Assembly: GCA_046293395.1 (NCBI GenBank)
Contig: JBKBOU010000001.1
Span: 682,001 to 746,000 of the forward strand
Direction of reading: 5' to 3'
Length of the DNA: 64,000 nt
Source: CAYNRA01 sp046293395
GTDB lineage: Bacteria; Bacteroidota; Bacteroidia; Cytophagales; Spirosomataceae
Shown: one piece after another, positions 1 to 8,501 of the stretch
Layout: each line of letters opens with the position of its first letter
Position numbering within the stretch: the first letter of the stretch is position 1
Notes under the pieces: generated by a model
Told to the model about the DNA's origin: nothing
Database searches by the model: none
What the model saw: the letters and a program-made list of their open reading frames with translations, nothing else
Position numbers and translations under genes: made by a program

Positions 1-210
1 CTTCCTAGGTACGATTTCTTCTTGCACAACTTCTACACGACATGCCCGCGGATTAGGGTCTGTAATTCGACAAGTAAAAACGGAGCCTTGTCCATTCAAT
101 ACCTGAATTTCATCTCCCTTTTTCTTTCTGAGTACTTTTACACAATGCTTGGAATCATTCTCATCCAAGCATTGTGTTTTCAGCAATTGCGGTTCAAAAA
201 ATAATTGCAT
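1..210 (-). CDS. rsmE: 16S rRNA (uracil-1498-N3)-methyltransferase, N-terminal part
   Basis: The gene enters from the left edge; the start and 70 codons are visible and the rest lies outside the window. ATG is at 210 on the minus strand. Residues 22-35 read HCVKVLRKKKGDEI, followed by VLNGQG. This matches the PUA-like N-terminal RNA-binding domain of RsmE (H..VLR...GD.I.V..G.G). The catalytic SPOUT domain is not seen. The family methylates U1498 of 16S rRNA in the assembled 30S subunit. The start lies 9 bp after the stop of the upstream acidic protein gene, so the two are probably co-transcribed. Confidence 0.85.
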   Translation of the reverse strand, partial: MQLFFEPQLLKTQCLDENDSKHCVKVLRKKKGDEIQVLNGQGSVFTCRITDPNPRACRVEVVQEEIVPRK

Positions 211-219
211 ACCTCTGAA

Positions 220-762
220 TTATCCCTCTGAATCGTCGGATAATTTGAAGCTATACAAAGTAGTATCCAATTGAATCGTTCCTTCGTTAAATTCTTCAAT
301 AAACTTCTCGATGACCTCCACCGTAATTTCAGGTACATTCAAGCCAACATCCAAACCTACACCGTATTCAAAATCTGTATCGACTTCAATGTATTCTGCC
401 ACTTTGATGGTTTCTTCCTCCTCCATTTCTTCGATGAGTTCTTCAATCAAAAGTTCCGCCTCTTCATTTACTTTGTAATCGGGTGTTCTTTGTTCAAGTG
501 GTAAGAAATCTTTGTAGATGGCAGCTACTTTTTTCTCAGCAGCCTCATAAACCATACTGTTGTGATAAATTTGTAAGGTATTAATTACCGCATCGTAGAT
601 AACTTCACGGCCATCGTACATTCCAACAAACTGAATATGTGCCATTTCTCCCGTTTCAGAGAGTTCCATGTCTTCGTCTTCAACCAATACAAAGGAATTT
701 CCTTCCTCCGCACATTCTTCTTTCAACATCTGAATTTCTTCAGGATCAAAACCTGCATTCAT
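220..762 (-). CDS. Conserved acidic protein of unknown function
   Basis: About 180 residues, very rich in Glu and Asp, with no signal peptide, membrane segment or motif that I recognise. A reading frame continues to an ATG at 786, but the ATG at 762 is preferred because a purine-rich stretch (AAAGAAAGAAAG) precedes it and the protein then begins MNAGFDPEEIQ. The middle (around residues 100-130) is a run of acidic helix-forming sequence. It lies directly upstream of rsmE and 33 bp downstream of glnN on the same strand. The composition and position suggest a cytosolic protein conserved in related bacteria, but no function can be given. Confidence 0.7.
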   Translation of the reverse strand: MNAGFDPEEIQMLKEECAEEGNSFVLVEDEDMELSETGEMAHIQFVGMYDGREVIYDAVINTLQIYHNSMVYEAAEKKVAAIYKDFLPLEQRTPDYKVNEEAELLIEELIEEMEEEETIKVAEYIEVDTDFEYGVGLDVGLNVPEITVEVIEKFIEEFNEGTIQLDTTLYSFKLSDDSEG

Positions 763-795
763 CTTTCTTTCTTTTAAAATAAACAATTATAAAAA

Positions 796-2988
796 TTAAC
801 GTACATAAAGCAATTCCCGGTACTTCACCAATGGCCAGTCTTCATCATCGATAACAAGCTCTAATTTATCCACCTCTACCCGAATTTTTTCTGAGTATTG
901 TTTTACATCTGTCGAATAAACTGCCGCCATTTCTTCAATTTTGGGTAGATTATTGGCATATTTTCGCGCATCCACAGATTGTTCTACCAACGTGCTAATC
1001 GTGGCAACGCGGGAAGAGATTTCTTTAATGATTTGAATAACGGGCTCGGCTTCTTTTGTTAAACCCAAATCTATCAACGACTTAGCCGTTTGTACCAATC
1101 TTGTTTGGTATTTTATTGCCGTAGAAATAACATGGTTTTGCGCCAAATCACCGACGACGCGCGATTCGATTTGAACTTTCTTGACGTAATTTTCTAGCTC
1201 AATTTCGTACCGAGCTTCGATTTCACGCTGTGACAATACACCCATTTCTTCAAAAACAGCCATGTATTCTGGGCGTAAAAACGACTTGAGTGCCTCAGGC
1301 GTGTTTCGAATATTGGATAAGCCCCGTTTTGCCGCTTCGTCTTCCCACTCTTTGGAATATCCATTTCCCTCGAACAAAATACTTTTTGACTCAGAAATAT
1401 ATCTTTTCAAGATTTTGACAACAATTCCTTCTTTTTTCGAATCATCAATCAAGCGTTCTGCATCGTATTCTTGTCTAAATTCCTTCAATTGTTTAGCTAC
1501 AATCGTGTTCAAGACCATCATTGGGTGGGCAGAATTGGCTGTACTTCCTACCGCCCGGAACTCAAATTTATTTCCTGTAAAAGCAAAAGGAGACGTTCTA
1601 TTTCTGTCCGTATTGTCTAATAAAATCGACGGAATACGTGTTAATCCAAGTTTAAGATACGCATTTTCTCCTTTCGCGATACTCACAATCTCCTTATTTT
1701 CAATATCTTCCAAGACTTGCGTCATCAAAGTTCCTAAGAAAATCGACATGATAGCGGGTGGCGCTTCATTGGCTCCCAAACGATATTCATTTCCAGCAGA
1801 TGCAATGGTTGCACGAAGCAAATCTGCGTGGTCGTGTACTGCTTTGATAACATTTACGAGGAACGTTACGAAACGCAACGATTCTTTGGGTTTCGTGCTT
1901 GGTGCTAATAAATTAACCCCGGTATCGGTAATCATTGACCAGTTATTGTGCTTGCCACTACCGTTGATACCTGCAAACGGTTTCTCATGAAAAAGTACTT
2001 CAAATTGATGCTTTTTAGCGATTTTTTTCATCAAATCCATGAGGAGGATGTTGTGATCACAAGCAAGATTGACCTCCTCAAACGTGGGTGCTACCTCAAA
2101 TTGAGCAGGCGCAACCTCATTATGGCGTGTTCTCACCGGGATTCCAAGGCGCAGCGCTTCTATCTCAAAATCGACCATAAATGCATTTACGCGCGGTGCG
2201 ATTGTTCCGAAATAATGGTCATCTAACTGCTGCCCTTTGGCAGGGGAATGCCCGAAAACAGTTCTACCAGACATGACCAAATCAGGTCTCGCTTGGAACA
2301 ACGCTTTGTCTATGAGAAAATATTCTTGCTCACAACCCAAAGAAACGCTTACTTTTTCTACGTGTCTATCAAAAATAGTGGCAACTGACGTCGCCGCTTT
2401 ATCTAAGGCAACAATGGAACGAAGAAGCGGCGTTTTAGTATCGAGAACCTCACCCGTGTAAGAAATATAGACCGAAGGAATGCAAAGCGTACCCGTTCCA
2501 GCTTCGTTAAACATGATAAACGCGGGCGATGTCATGTCCCAAGCAGTATAACCACGCGCTTCAAACGTTTCACGAATACCGCCACTTGGGAAAGACGAAG
2601 CATCCGGTTCTTGTTGAACCAACGAAGAACCCTTGAACACCTCAATGGCTTTGCCTTCAATCGTAATATCAAAAAAAGCATCGTGTTTTTCAGCAGAACC
2701 ACCCGTAAGTGGTTGAAACCAGTGCGTATAATGCGTTGCGCCTTTGGAAACCGCCCATTCCCGCATGGCGGTAGCAATTTCGTCGGCAACTTTTCCTTGA
2801 ATACTTTCTCCGGTTTTCAGCGCAGCTTGAAATGCACGGAAGACATCGGGAGCTAACCGGTCACTCATGATTTCATTGGTAAACACATATTCACCAAAAT
2901 ATTCGGTGACTTTGTTTGAAGGAAGATTCACCTTGTACGGTAAACGCTGCTGGGCCATTTCCACAGCTTTGTGTCTGATAACTGCCAT
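796..2988 (-). CDS. glnN: Type III glutamine synthetase
   Basis: 730 residues, the usual size of GSIII, which is far longer than GSI or GSII. It makes glutamine from glutamate, ammonia and ATP in the cytosol. Motifs visible are EQEYF (about 220-224, metal and ATP site), NEVAPAQFE (about 290-298) and GSGKHNNWS (about 343-351), followed by the long C-terminal region specific to GSIII. ATG at 2988 gives MAVIRHKAVEMAQ. It is divergent from the membrane protein at 3186 across a 197 bp region. A second glutamine synthetase, of type II, lies 2.4 kb away, so the host has two unrelated-looking isozymes close together. Confidence 0.95.
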   Translation of the reverse strand: MAVIRHKAVEMAQQRLPYKVNLPSNKVTEYFGEYVFTNEIMSDRLAPDVFRAFQAALKTGESIQGKVADEIATAMREWAVSKGATHYTHWFQPLTGGSAEKHDAFFDITIEGKAIEVFKGSSLVQQEPDASSFPSGGIRETFEARGYTAWDMTSPAFIMFNEAGTGTLCIPSVYISYTGEVLDTKTPLLRSIVALDKAATSVATIFDRHVEKVSVSLGCEQEYFLIDKALFQARPDLVMSGRTVFGHSPAKGQQLDDHYFGTIAPRVNAFMVDFEIEALRLGIPVRTRHNEVAPAQFEVAPTFEEVNLACDHNILLMDLMKKIAKKHQFEVLFHEKPFAGINGSGKHNNWSMITDTGVNLLAPSTKPKESLRFVTFLVNVIKAVHDHADLLRATIASAGNEYRLGANEAPPAIMSIFLGTLMTQVLEDIENKEIVSIAKGENAYLKLGLTRIPSILLDNTDRNRTSPFAFTGNKFEFRAVGSTANSAHPMMVLNTIVAKQLKEFRQEYDAERLIDDSKKEGIVVKILKRYISESKSILFEGNGYSKEWEDEAAKRGLSNIRNTPEALKSFLRPEYMAVFEEMGVLSQREIEARYEIELENYVKKVQIESRVVGDLAQNHVISTAIKYQTRLVQTAKSLIDLGLTKEAEPVIQIIKEISSRVATISTLVEQSVDARKYANNLPKIEEMAAVYSTDVKQYSEKIRVEVDKLELVIDDEDWPLVKYRELLYVR

Positions 2989-3050
2989 TGTAACTTGATG
3001 GATAAATGATTACGGTTTAAACAAGCAGACGGCAAAGAGGTATCCACGCA

Positions 3051-3078
3051 TTGATTTAGCTAAATCCTAGTATATTTG
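3051..3078 (+). promoter_or_regulatory. Putative Bacteroidota-type promoter
   Basis: TTG at 3051-3053 and TATATTTG at 3071-3078, separated by 17 bases. This fits the Bacteroidota pattern TTG-N17-23-TAnnTTTG. It lies 108 bases upstream of the LTA-synthase-like gene starting at 3186. Confidence 0.45.
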
Positions 3079-3185
3079 TGGTTCAACCTTTTGCCAACCA
3101 GGAATACAACAAAAGTACATTTATGTATTTTTAGCTGCTTTCATGGTCAAAAATACGTCATTATATCTATTTAGAAAAATATTAA

Positions 3186-4982
3186 ATGAATATGAAACAA
3201 CGAATCCAATTTATCATCATTTACTTTGCCTTTTGGGTGATATTCTTTTTGTCCGCGCGATTCATATTTCTAAGTTACCACATTGCCGATACAAAACTGA
3301 TTACTATTGAGCAACTTTGGGGGATTTTCACCAAAGGTGTACGCATGGACTTGTCTATGGCTGGCTATCTTTGCGTACTTCCCTATTTATTTGTTGCGTT
3401 CAGCAATTTCCTTAAAAAAGGACTTTTTGAAGGTCTTATTTTCAGTTATACCTTCATCTCGGTATTCATCGTCACTTTTGCCATCGTCGTTGATTTAGAG
3501 GTATTTAATGTCTGGGGAAATAGGCTAGATTTAACCCCCATTTACTATCTTTCTTCTACCAAAGAAGCCTTTGCTTCTGCCAAAGCATCGCCTATTTTAC
3601 CTCTTCTGCTTTCCTTCATTTCACTGATTATTATCTCTTTTTACATTGTTTACCGCATTCTAGCCGAACGCATTTACGGTTGGAATTACATCAAAAATTG
3701 GCCTTTTATGGGCATAATTTTCAGCGCAACGGCCTTACTTTATATACCCATACGGGGCGGAGTCAAATCAGAGAAGCTAACGCCTTCGTCTGTTTACTTT
3801 TCAAAAAATAATTTTGCCAATATTGCTGCGATAAATCCGACATGGAACTTCCTGTATGCCATTACGCACTCTGCGATAAAAATCAATCCTTACACTTATT
3901 TACCGAAAGAAGAATTACAAGCTGCACTAAAAGGCTTATTCACCTCAGCGGGTCAACAAATTCCACTCATTAAGAAAAATAAACCCAATATTTTGATTTT
4001 GATTCAAGATATTCCAATTGGAGCTGAAAATGTGGAGCGTTTGTTTTCGCAAATTGACAAACCCTACCTTTCTTTTCCGAATATGTTTGCTAGTGGCGAC
4101 CAAGCCGAAGAGGGACTTGTGGCGCTTCTCAGTGGTTTTCCTGCCTTGGCTCAAAACCAATTATTGGAAGACCCACAAAAAATCACCAAACTACCATATT
4201 TGTCGCGCATATTATTTGAAAAAGGATACGGAACAGAGTTTTACAGCTTGAGCCCGATTCGAAGAACATCGATTTTAAAACCGTACTTAATGGCAGGAAG
4301 TTTTACCAAAATCATTGATAAAAATGACTTCCCGAGCGAAATGGGAGTGCGTTCTGTCACCTCTGATGTATTGTTATTTGACCAATTTCTTGTAGAACAC
4401 GCGACGAGTAAAAGTCAGCCGTTTTTTGCTACTATTCTACTCCATTCGGCGGAAAAACCGACGCTCACGGTACATCAGGTTCAAGAGAAAAAGGCGATTC
4501 CACCGACTCATTCAGAGGAATTAGGTGCATTTTTAGCAAAAGCGGCGCAAAGCAGTTGGTGGAACGAGACATTGGTCATCTTGGTTCCAGCAACTTCTTT
4601 AGGACAAAGCGCGTCTGGTTCTGCTTTGGAAGCCATGCGTAGCCCAATGTATTGGACAGGTGGCGCCCTAAACACCAAGACGAGGACAATTGCAGCGATT
4701 CATTCACAGGTTGACTTACCTACGATTTTATTGAGCCAACTAAACAGAAAAGAAGCAGCGGCGCAGTTCAAATGGGGAAAAAACAGCACCCAAACGCAAA
4801 CACCAGGCTGGGCTTTTTTCAATTTAGAAGATGGAATGGGCATTATCAAACCAGCCGGCTATTGGCTGTACAATGCAGAAAAAAAGGAACGGATCTTTCA
4901 ATCCAAAGGAATTGAACGCAAAGACAGACAGCAAGGATTGGCGATTCAACAAAAGTTACAACAAACCTTTATTGACTTGTAA
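3186..4982 (+). CDS. LTA-synthase/alkaline-phosphatase-superfamily membrane protein, probably inactive
   Basis: 598 residues with about five N-terminal membrane segments (roughly 9-31, 58-76, 81-103, 136-157, 172-190) and an extracytoplasmic sulfatase-fold domain from about 265. The layout and local similarity (KPNILILI, GLVALLSGFPAL, SPMYWTGGAL) match Bacteroidota LTA-synthase family proteins, which move phosphoglycerol or phosphoethanolamine groups. The catalytic positions look lost: the metal-binding Glu region reads IQDIPI (about 273-278), the nucleophile Thr in the GDRT-like motif is replaced in SGDQAEEGL (303-311), the SSHEP motif reads HSAEKP (420-425) and the ADHG metal motif reads PATS (468-471). 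The alignment is from memory. It may be a pseudoenzyme with a binding or structural role. Confidence 0.75.
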   Translation: MNMKQRIQFIIIYFAFWVIFFLSARFIFLSYHIADTKLITIEQLWGIFTKGVRMDLSMAGYLCVLPYLFVAFSNFLKKGLFEGLIFSYTFISVFIVTFAIVVDLEVFNVWGNRLDLTPIYYLSSTKEAFASAKASPILPLLLSFISLIIISFYIVYRILAERIYGWNYIKNWPFMGIIFSATALLYIPIRGGVKSEKLTPSSVYFSKNNFANIAAINPTWNFLYAITHSAIKINPYTYLPKEELQAALKGLFTSAGQQIPLIKKNKPNILILIQDIPIGAENVERLFSQIDKPYLSFPNMFASGDQAEEGLVALLSGFPALAQNQLLEDPQKITKLPYLSRILFEKGYGTEFYSLSPIRRTSILKPYLMAGSFTKIIDKNDFPSEMGVRSVTSDVLLFDQFLVEHATSKSQPFFATILLHSAEKPTLTVHQVQEKKAIPPTHSEELGAFLAKAAQSSWWNETLVILVPATSLGQSASGSALEAMRSPMYWTGGALNTKTRTIAAIHSQVDLPTILLSQLNRKEAAAQFKWGKNSTQTQTPGWAFFNLEDGMGIIKPAGYWLYNAEKKERIFQSKGIERKDRQQGLAIQQKLQQTFIDL

Positions 4983-5021
4983 AAACGCTTCATCTTGGAA
5001 AAATCACTTTTTAGTTCATTG

Positions 5022-5051
5022 AAAAACGAGGAGCCAATGCCTCGTTTTTTT
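5022..5051 (+). terminator. Rho-independent terminator
   Basis: A 10-bp stem AAAAACGAGG/CCTCGTTTTT with an 8-base loop and a following T run, 40 bases after the stop of the LTA-synthase-like gene. Confidence 0.75.
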
Positions 5052-5324
5052 ATTGTTTAATCTCGAAAAAATACAAAATTATATTTTTCAAAAGTAGGAT
5101 ATTATACCTATTCAAAAAGGACAGAAAGCCATAAAAAATAAAAATTAGGTCAAATGAGGTATTCCAAAAGTTGATGAATGAACTAAAAAATGAAAATTAG
5201 CTAGAAAAAGAGGCAAAAAACAGAGATGTGAGAGATAAAAATTCAGAATTTTCAAATAAATTATTGTACAATTTCAATAATTTAGAATAAAACATAACAT
5301 TTTTTTAATTCTAAGTAATTTTAT
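5052..5324. other. AT-rich intergenic leader upstream of GSII
   Basis: About 270 bases of very AT-rich sequence between the terminator and the GSII promoter. I see no open frame with coding character and no clear folded RNA. It probably serves as upstream regulatory DNA for the GSII gene. Confidence 0.4.
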
Positions 5325-5350
5325 ATTGCAAATGCTCCTATATTTGCAAT
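5325..5350 (+). promoter_or_regulatory. Operator-like inverted repeat over the GSII -7 box
   Basis: Perfect 8-bp arms ATTGCAAA (5325-5332) and TTTGCAAT (5343-5350) are separated by 10 bases, so the arms recur every 18 bases on one face of the helix. The right arm overlaps a perfect -7 element TATATTTG (5339-5346). A dimeric regulator bound here would block or adjust RNA polymerase at the GSII gene, which starts at 5397. No matching -33 TTG is at the expected distance, which is compatible with an activated promoter. Confidence 0.5.
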
Positions 5351-5396
5351 CATATTTCCTCGTCTAATAATCGACCATTCTTAATTTTATACTATC

Positions 5397-6410
5397 ATGG
5401 CAAAAGCTAAACTTGAGTACATCTGGCTAGACGGTTACAAACCAACACAAAGCCTAAGAAGCAAAACCAAAATTGAAAATAACTTTTCTGGAAAGTTAGA
5501 AGACTGTGATTTATGGTCATTCGATGGCTCTTCAACTGAGCAAGCAGAAGGTGGATCTTCTGACTGTATCTTAAAGCCTGTATTCATCTGCGCTGACCCA
5601 CAACGCAAAAATGGGTATTTAGTCATGTGTGAAGTTTTGAACTCAGATGGCACTCCACACGAGTCAAATGGTAGAGCGACAATTGAAGATGATGACAACG
5701 ATTTTTGGTTCGGATTTGAACAAGAATATTTCCTTTGGGATCCTGAAACAAACAAGCCTCTTGGTTTCCCAGCAAACGGATACCCAGCGCCACAAGGCCC
5801 GTACTACTGCTCGGTTGGTGCAAAAAATGCATACGGACGTGAAATCGTTGAAGAACATTTGGACGCTTGCTTGGAAGCAGGTCTAAACGTAGAAGGTATC
5901 AACGCTGAAGTAGCTGCCGGACAATGGGAGTTCCAAATTTTTGCAAAAGGTGCTGCGGAAGCTGGAGACCAAATTTGGGTTGCTCGTTACTTGCTTGAAA
6001 GAATTGGCGAAAAATACAATGTAGCTATCAACTACCACTGTAAGCCACTTGGAAATACAGACTGGAACGGTTCTGGTATGCACGCTAACTTCTCGAACAC
6101 AACTTTGAGAACTTGCGGAGATAAGTCAACATACGAGAAAATCTGTGAAGCCTTCCGTCCAGTTGTAAAAGAACACATTGCCGTTTACGGTGCAGACAAC
6201 CACTTACGTTTGACAGGTAAGCACGAAACACAATCTATCGACCAATTCTCTTACGGTGTTTCTGATAGAGGTGCTTCTATCCGTATTCCGATTGCAGCTG
6301 TGCAAAAAGGATGGAAAGGATGGTTGGAAGACAGACGCCCGAACTCAGCAGCTGATCCTTACAAAGTTGCTGCACGTATTATCAAAACAGTAAAAACAGC
6401 GAAGATTTAA
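5397..6410 (+). CDS. Glutamine synthetase, type II (beta-Grasp/catalytic)
   Basis: 337 residues, the length of eukaryote-like GSII. It makes glutamine from glutamate and ammonia with ATP. Motifs visible are SFDGSSTEQAEG (about 41-52), EQEYF (108-112), EVAAGQWEFQI (171-181), NGSGMH (224-229), RLTGKHET (271-278) and RGASIRIP (291-298), all in the GSII order. It stands alone between its own promoter/operator region and a strong terminator, so it is likely a single-gene unit. The codon choice is even and clean, suggesting high expression. Type III synthetase lies 2.4 kb upstream on the other strand. Confidence 0.95.
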   Translation: MAKAKLEYIWLDGYKPTQSLRSKTKIENNFSGKLEDCDLWSFDGSSTEQAEGGSSDCILKPVFICADPQRKNGYLVMCEVLNSDGTPHESNGRATIEDDDNDFWFGFEQEYFLWDPETNKPLGFPANGYPAPQGPYYCSVGAKNAYGREIVEEHLDACLEAGLNVEGINAEVAAGQWEFQIFAKGAAEAGDQIWVARYLLERIGEKYNVAINYHCKPLGNTDWNGSGMHANFSNTTLRTCGDKSTYEKICEAFRPVVKEHIAVYGADNHLRLTGKHETQSIDQFSYGVSDRGASIRIPIAAVQKGWKGWLEDRRPNSAADPYKVAARIIKTVKTAKI

Positions 6411-6427
6411 TCTAAGCAAACTATATT

Positions 6428-6461
6428 AAAAGCCCCAACTACATTGTAGTTGGGGCTTTTT
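6428..6461 (+). terminator. Strong rho-independent terminator after GSII
   Basis: A long near-perfect stem, AAAAGCCCCAACTACA paired with TGTAGTTGGGGCTTTT, ends in a T run. It is 18 bases after the GSII stop codon. Confidence 0.9.
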
Positions 6462-6513
6462 ATTTGTAATTTTGCAAGCAAATTACACGAAAAATGCCCA
6501 TCAGACCAGGCAA

Positions 6514-7851
6514 ATGGATATGAAAAAAGTCGCTTTTTATACATTGGGTTGCAAACTAAACTACTCCGAAACATCTACCATCGGTCGCATGTTCGAAGAA
6601 AAAGGGTTTAAAAAAGTCTCGTTTGATGATACACCAGACATTTTTGTCATCAATACTTGTTCCGTAACCGACCATGCCGATAAAAAATGCAAGAAAATTG
6701 TTCGGGAAGCGAATAAAATAAACCCAAACGGATACGTGGCAATTATTGGTTGTTATGCCCAATTAAAACCTCAGGAAATTGCAGAAATTGAAGGGGTAGA
6801 TGCCGTCTTGGGTGCAGCAGAAAAATTCAGAATTGTTGACTTATTGGGAACATTTGAAAAAGACACACCGTCAGTTCATTCATCCAAAGCGACTATTTTT
6901 GCTTCTTCTATTGAGCAACCTCTTGATTACCACACGTCTTACTCGCTAAATGACCGTACACGCACTTTTTTGAAAGTACAAGACGGTTGTGACTATCCTT
7001 GCTCCTATTGTACGATTCCGCTGGCTAGAGGGGCAAGCCGGTCGGATACGGTTCAAAATGTGGTCAAGGCTGCCCGAGAAATTGCGGAAAAAGGTGTAAA
7101 GGAAATTGTATTAACGGGCGTAAATATTGGTGATTTCGGTTTGCAAAATGGCGAAAGAAACGAAACATTCTTTGATTTGGTCAAGGCATTGGATGAAGTT
7201 GAAGGTATTGAGCGGTTTCGTATTTCGAGTATTGAACCCAATTTATTGACCAATGAAATCATTGATTTTGTTGCGCAATCCAAAAAATTTGTTCCTCATT
7301 TTCATATTCCTTTGCAATCAGGTAGTAATAAAGTACTTGGGCTCATGAAACGTCGCTACAGACGTGAACTGTATGTAGATCGTGTAAAACAAATCAAAGA
7401 AAAAATGCCTCATTGTTGCATCGGTGTTGATGTCATCGTAGGTCATCCTGGCGAAACTGAAGAGTTATTTTTAGAAACCTATCAATTCTTGAATGAACTA
7501 GACATCAGCTATTTACACGTTTTTACGTATTCCGAAAGACCCAATACGGACGCCATTCACATTCGTCCGCAAGTACCTGGTTCCGAGCGTGCCAAACGTT
7601 CTAAAATGCTCCATATTCTTTCAGATAAGAAGAAACGTGCATTCTATTCGCAACACGTCGGGCAAGAATTTACCGTTCTTTTCGAAGAAGATATAGAAGA
7701 CGGAAAAATGCAGGGATGGACAGAAAACTACATTCGTGTAGTTGCAAAATATGACCCGCTTCTTGTGAATGAAACGCTTAAAATTCGTTTGACTGACATC
7801 AATGCAGACGGCCTAGCTGAAGTCCAAGATGCTTCTGTTTTTGTAGGATAA
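6514..7851 (+). CDS. mtaB: tRNA (N6-threonylcarbamoyladenosine-37-C2)-methylthiotransferase
   Basis: Radical-SAM enzyme that adds a methylthio group to t6A37 of tRNAs. N-terminal UPF0004 domain Cys residues occur in TLGCKLNYSET, NTCSVT and IGCYAQ; the radical-SAM cluster motif is CDYPCSYCTIP; a TRAM-like RNA-binding tail ends the protein. The frame can be extended to a TTG at 6472, but that start is next to the GSII terminator. The ATG at 6514 (or 6520) gives MDMKKVAFYTLGCKLN, as expected for the family. Length is about 445 residues. The acetyltransferase gene follows after 15 bases. Confidence 0.92.
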   Translation: MDMKKVAFYTLGCKLNYSETSTIGRMFEEKGFKKVSFDDTPDIFVINTCSVTDHADKKCKKIVREANKINPNGYVAIIGCYAQLKPQEIAEIEGVDAVLGAAEKFRIVDLLGTFEKDTPSVHSSKATIFASSIEQPLDYHTSYSLNDRTRTFLKVQDGCDYPCSYCTIPLARGASRSDTVQNVVKAAREIAEKGVKEIVLTGVNIGDFGLQNGERNETFFDLVKALDEVEGIERFRISSIEPNLLTNEIIDFVAQSKKFVPHFHIPLQSGSNKVLGLMKRRYRRELYVDRVKQIKEKMPHCCIGVDVIVGHPGETEELFLETYQFLNELDISYLHVFTYSERPNTDAIHIRPQVPGSERAKRSKMLHILSDKKKRAFYSQHVGQEFTVLFEEDIEDGKMQGWTENYIRVVAKYDPLLVNETLKIRLTDINADGLAEVQDASVFVG

Positions 7852-7866
7852 TTTGATTCTTTGCTT

Positions 7867-8490
7867 ATGTACGACCCAGATAAGAATACCGCTTTTCCGC
7901 TCCTGCAGTATAACCGATTGTGTTTCTTAAAAAACACCATTAAAAACCCGAATATTCTGGTAGGTGATTATACGTATTACGATGATTTTGAGGATGTTAG
8001 CAATTTTGAGAAGAACGTAAAATATCATTTTGACTTTATTGGAGACAAGCTGATTATTGGCAAATTCTGCATGATAGCTTCCGATGTCAAGTTTATCATG
8101 AATGGTGGAAATCATCTAACAGAAGCCTTTTCTGCGTATCCTTTCGAAATTTTCGGTAATGGCTGGGAAGGTGCCATGGACGGCAAAACGTATCCGCACA
8201 AGGGCGATATTTGTATCGGAAATGATGTTTGGATTGGCTATAATGCAACGATTATGGCAGGTGTAACCGTTGGAGATGGGGCAATTATTGCAGCCAACGC
8301 GACCGTCACGAAGGATGTTTCCCCGTATTCCATTGTGGGTGGAAATCCAGCGAAAGAAATCAAAAAACGATTTTCAGAGGACATCATTTCACAGCTTCTT
8401 TCGCTCCAATGGTGGAATTGGGAAATAGATAAAATCACACGAAACATCCCCTATCTAACTGATAATCAATTAGATAAATTAATTTTATAA
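7867..8490 (+). CDS. Vat-like xenobiotic acetyltransferase (left-handed beta-helix)
   Basis: About 207 residues. It resembles streptogramin A/virginiamycin acetyltransferases and CatB-type enzymes: the motif MNGGNH (catalytic His about 83), YPFEIFGNGWE, then hexapeptide repeats IGNDVWIGYNATI, GVTVGDGAIIAAN, and the tail WWNWEIDKI. Such enzymes transfer acetyl from acetyl-CoA to a hydroxyl of a drug or another small molecule. ATG at 7867 is preferred over the TTG at 7861. It follows mtaB by 15 bases with no terminator. Its stop is 11 bases from that of the convergent methyltransferase. The real substrate is unknown; resistance is possible but not shown. Confidence 0.8.
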   Translation: MYDPDKNTAFPLLQYNRLCFLKNTIKNPNILVGDYTYYDDFEDVSNFEKNVKYHFDFIGDKLIIGKFCMIASDVKFIMNGGNHLTEAFSAYPFEIFGNGWEGAMDGKTYPHKGDICIGNDVWIGYNATIMAGVTVGDGAIIAANATVTKDVSPYSIVGGNPAKEIKKRFSEDIISQLLSLQWWNWEIDKITRNIPYLTDNQLDKLIL

Positions 8491-8501
8491 GCGAATATTT
8501 C

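Noticed and set aside
22..204. Plus-strand frame of 60 codons at the left edge
   Set aside because: It lies opposite the rsmE start, whose protein sequence is clearly recognisable on the minus strand.
1262..1990. 242-codon plus-strand frame
   Set aside because: It is antisense to glnN, with no start signal and no protein-like composition.
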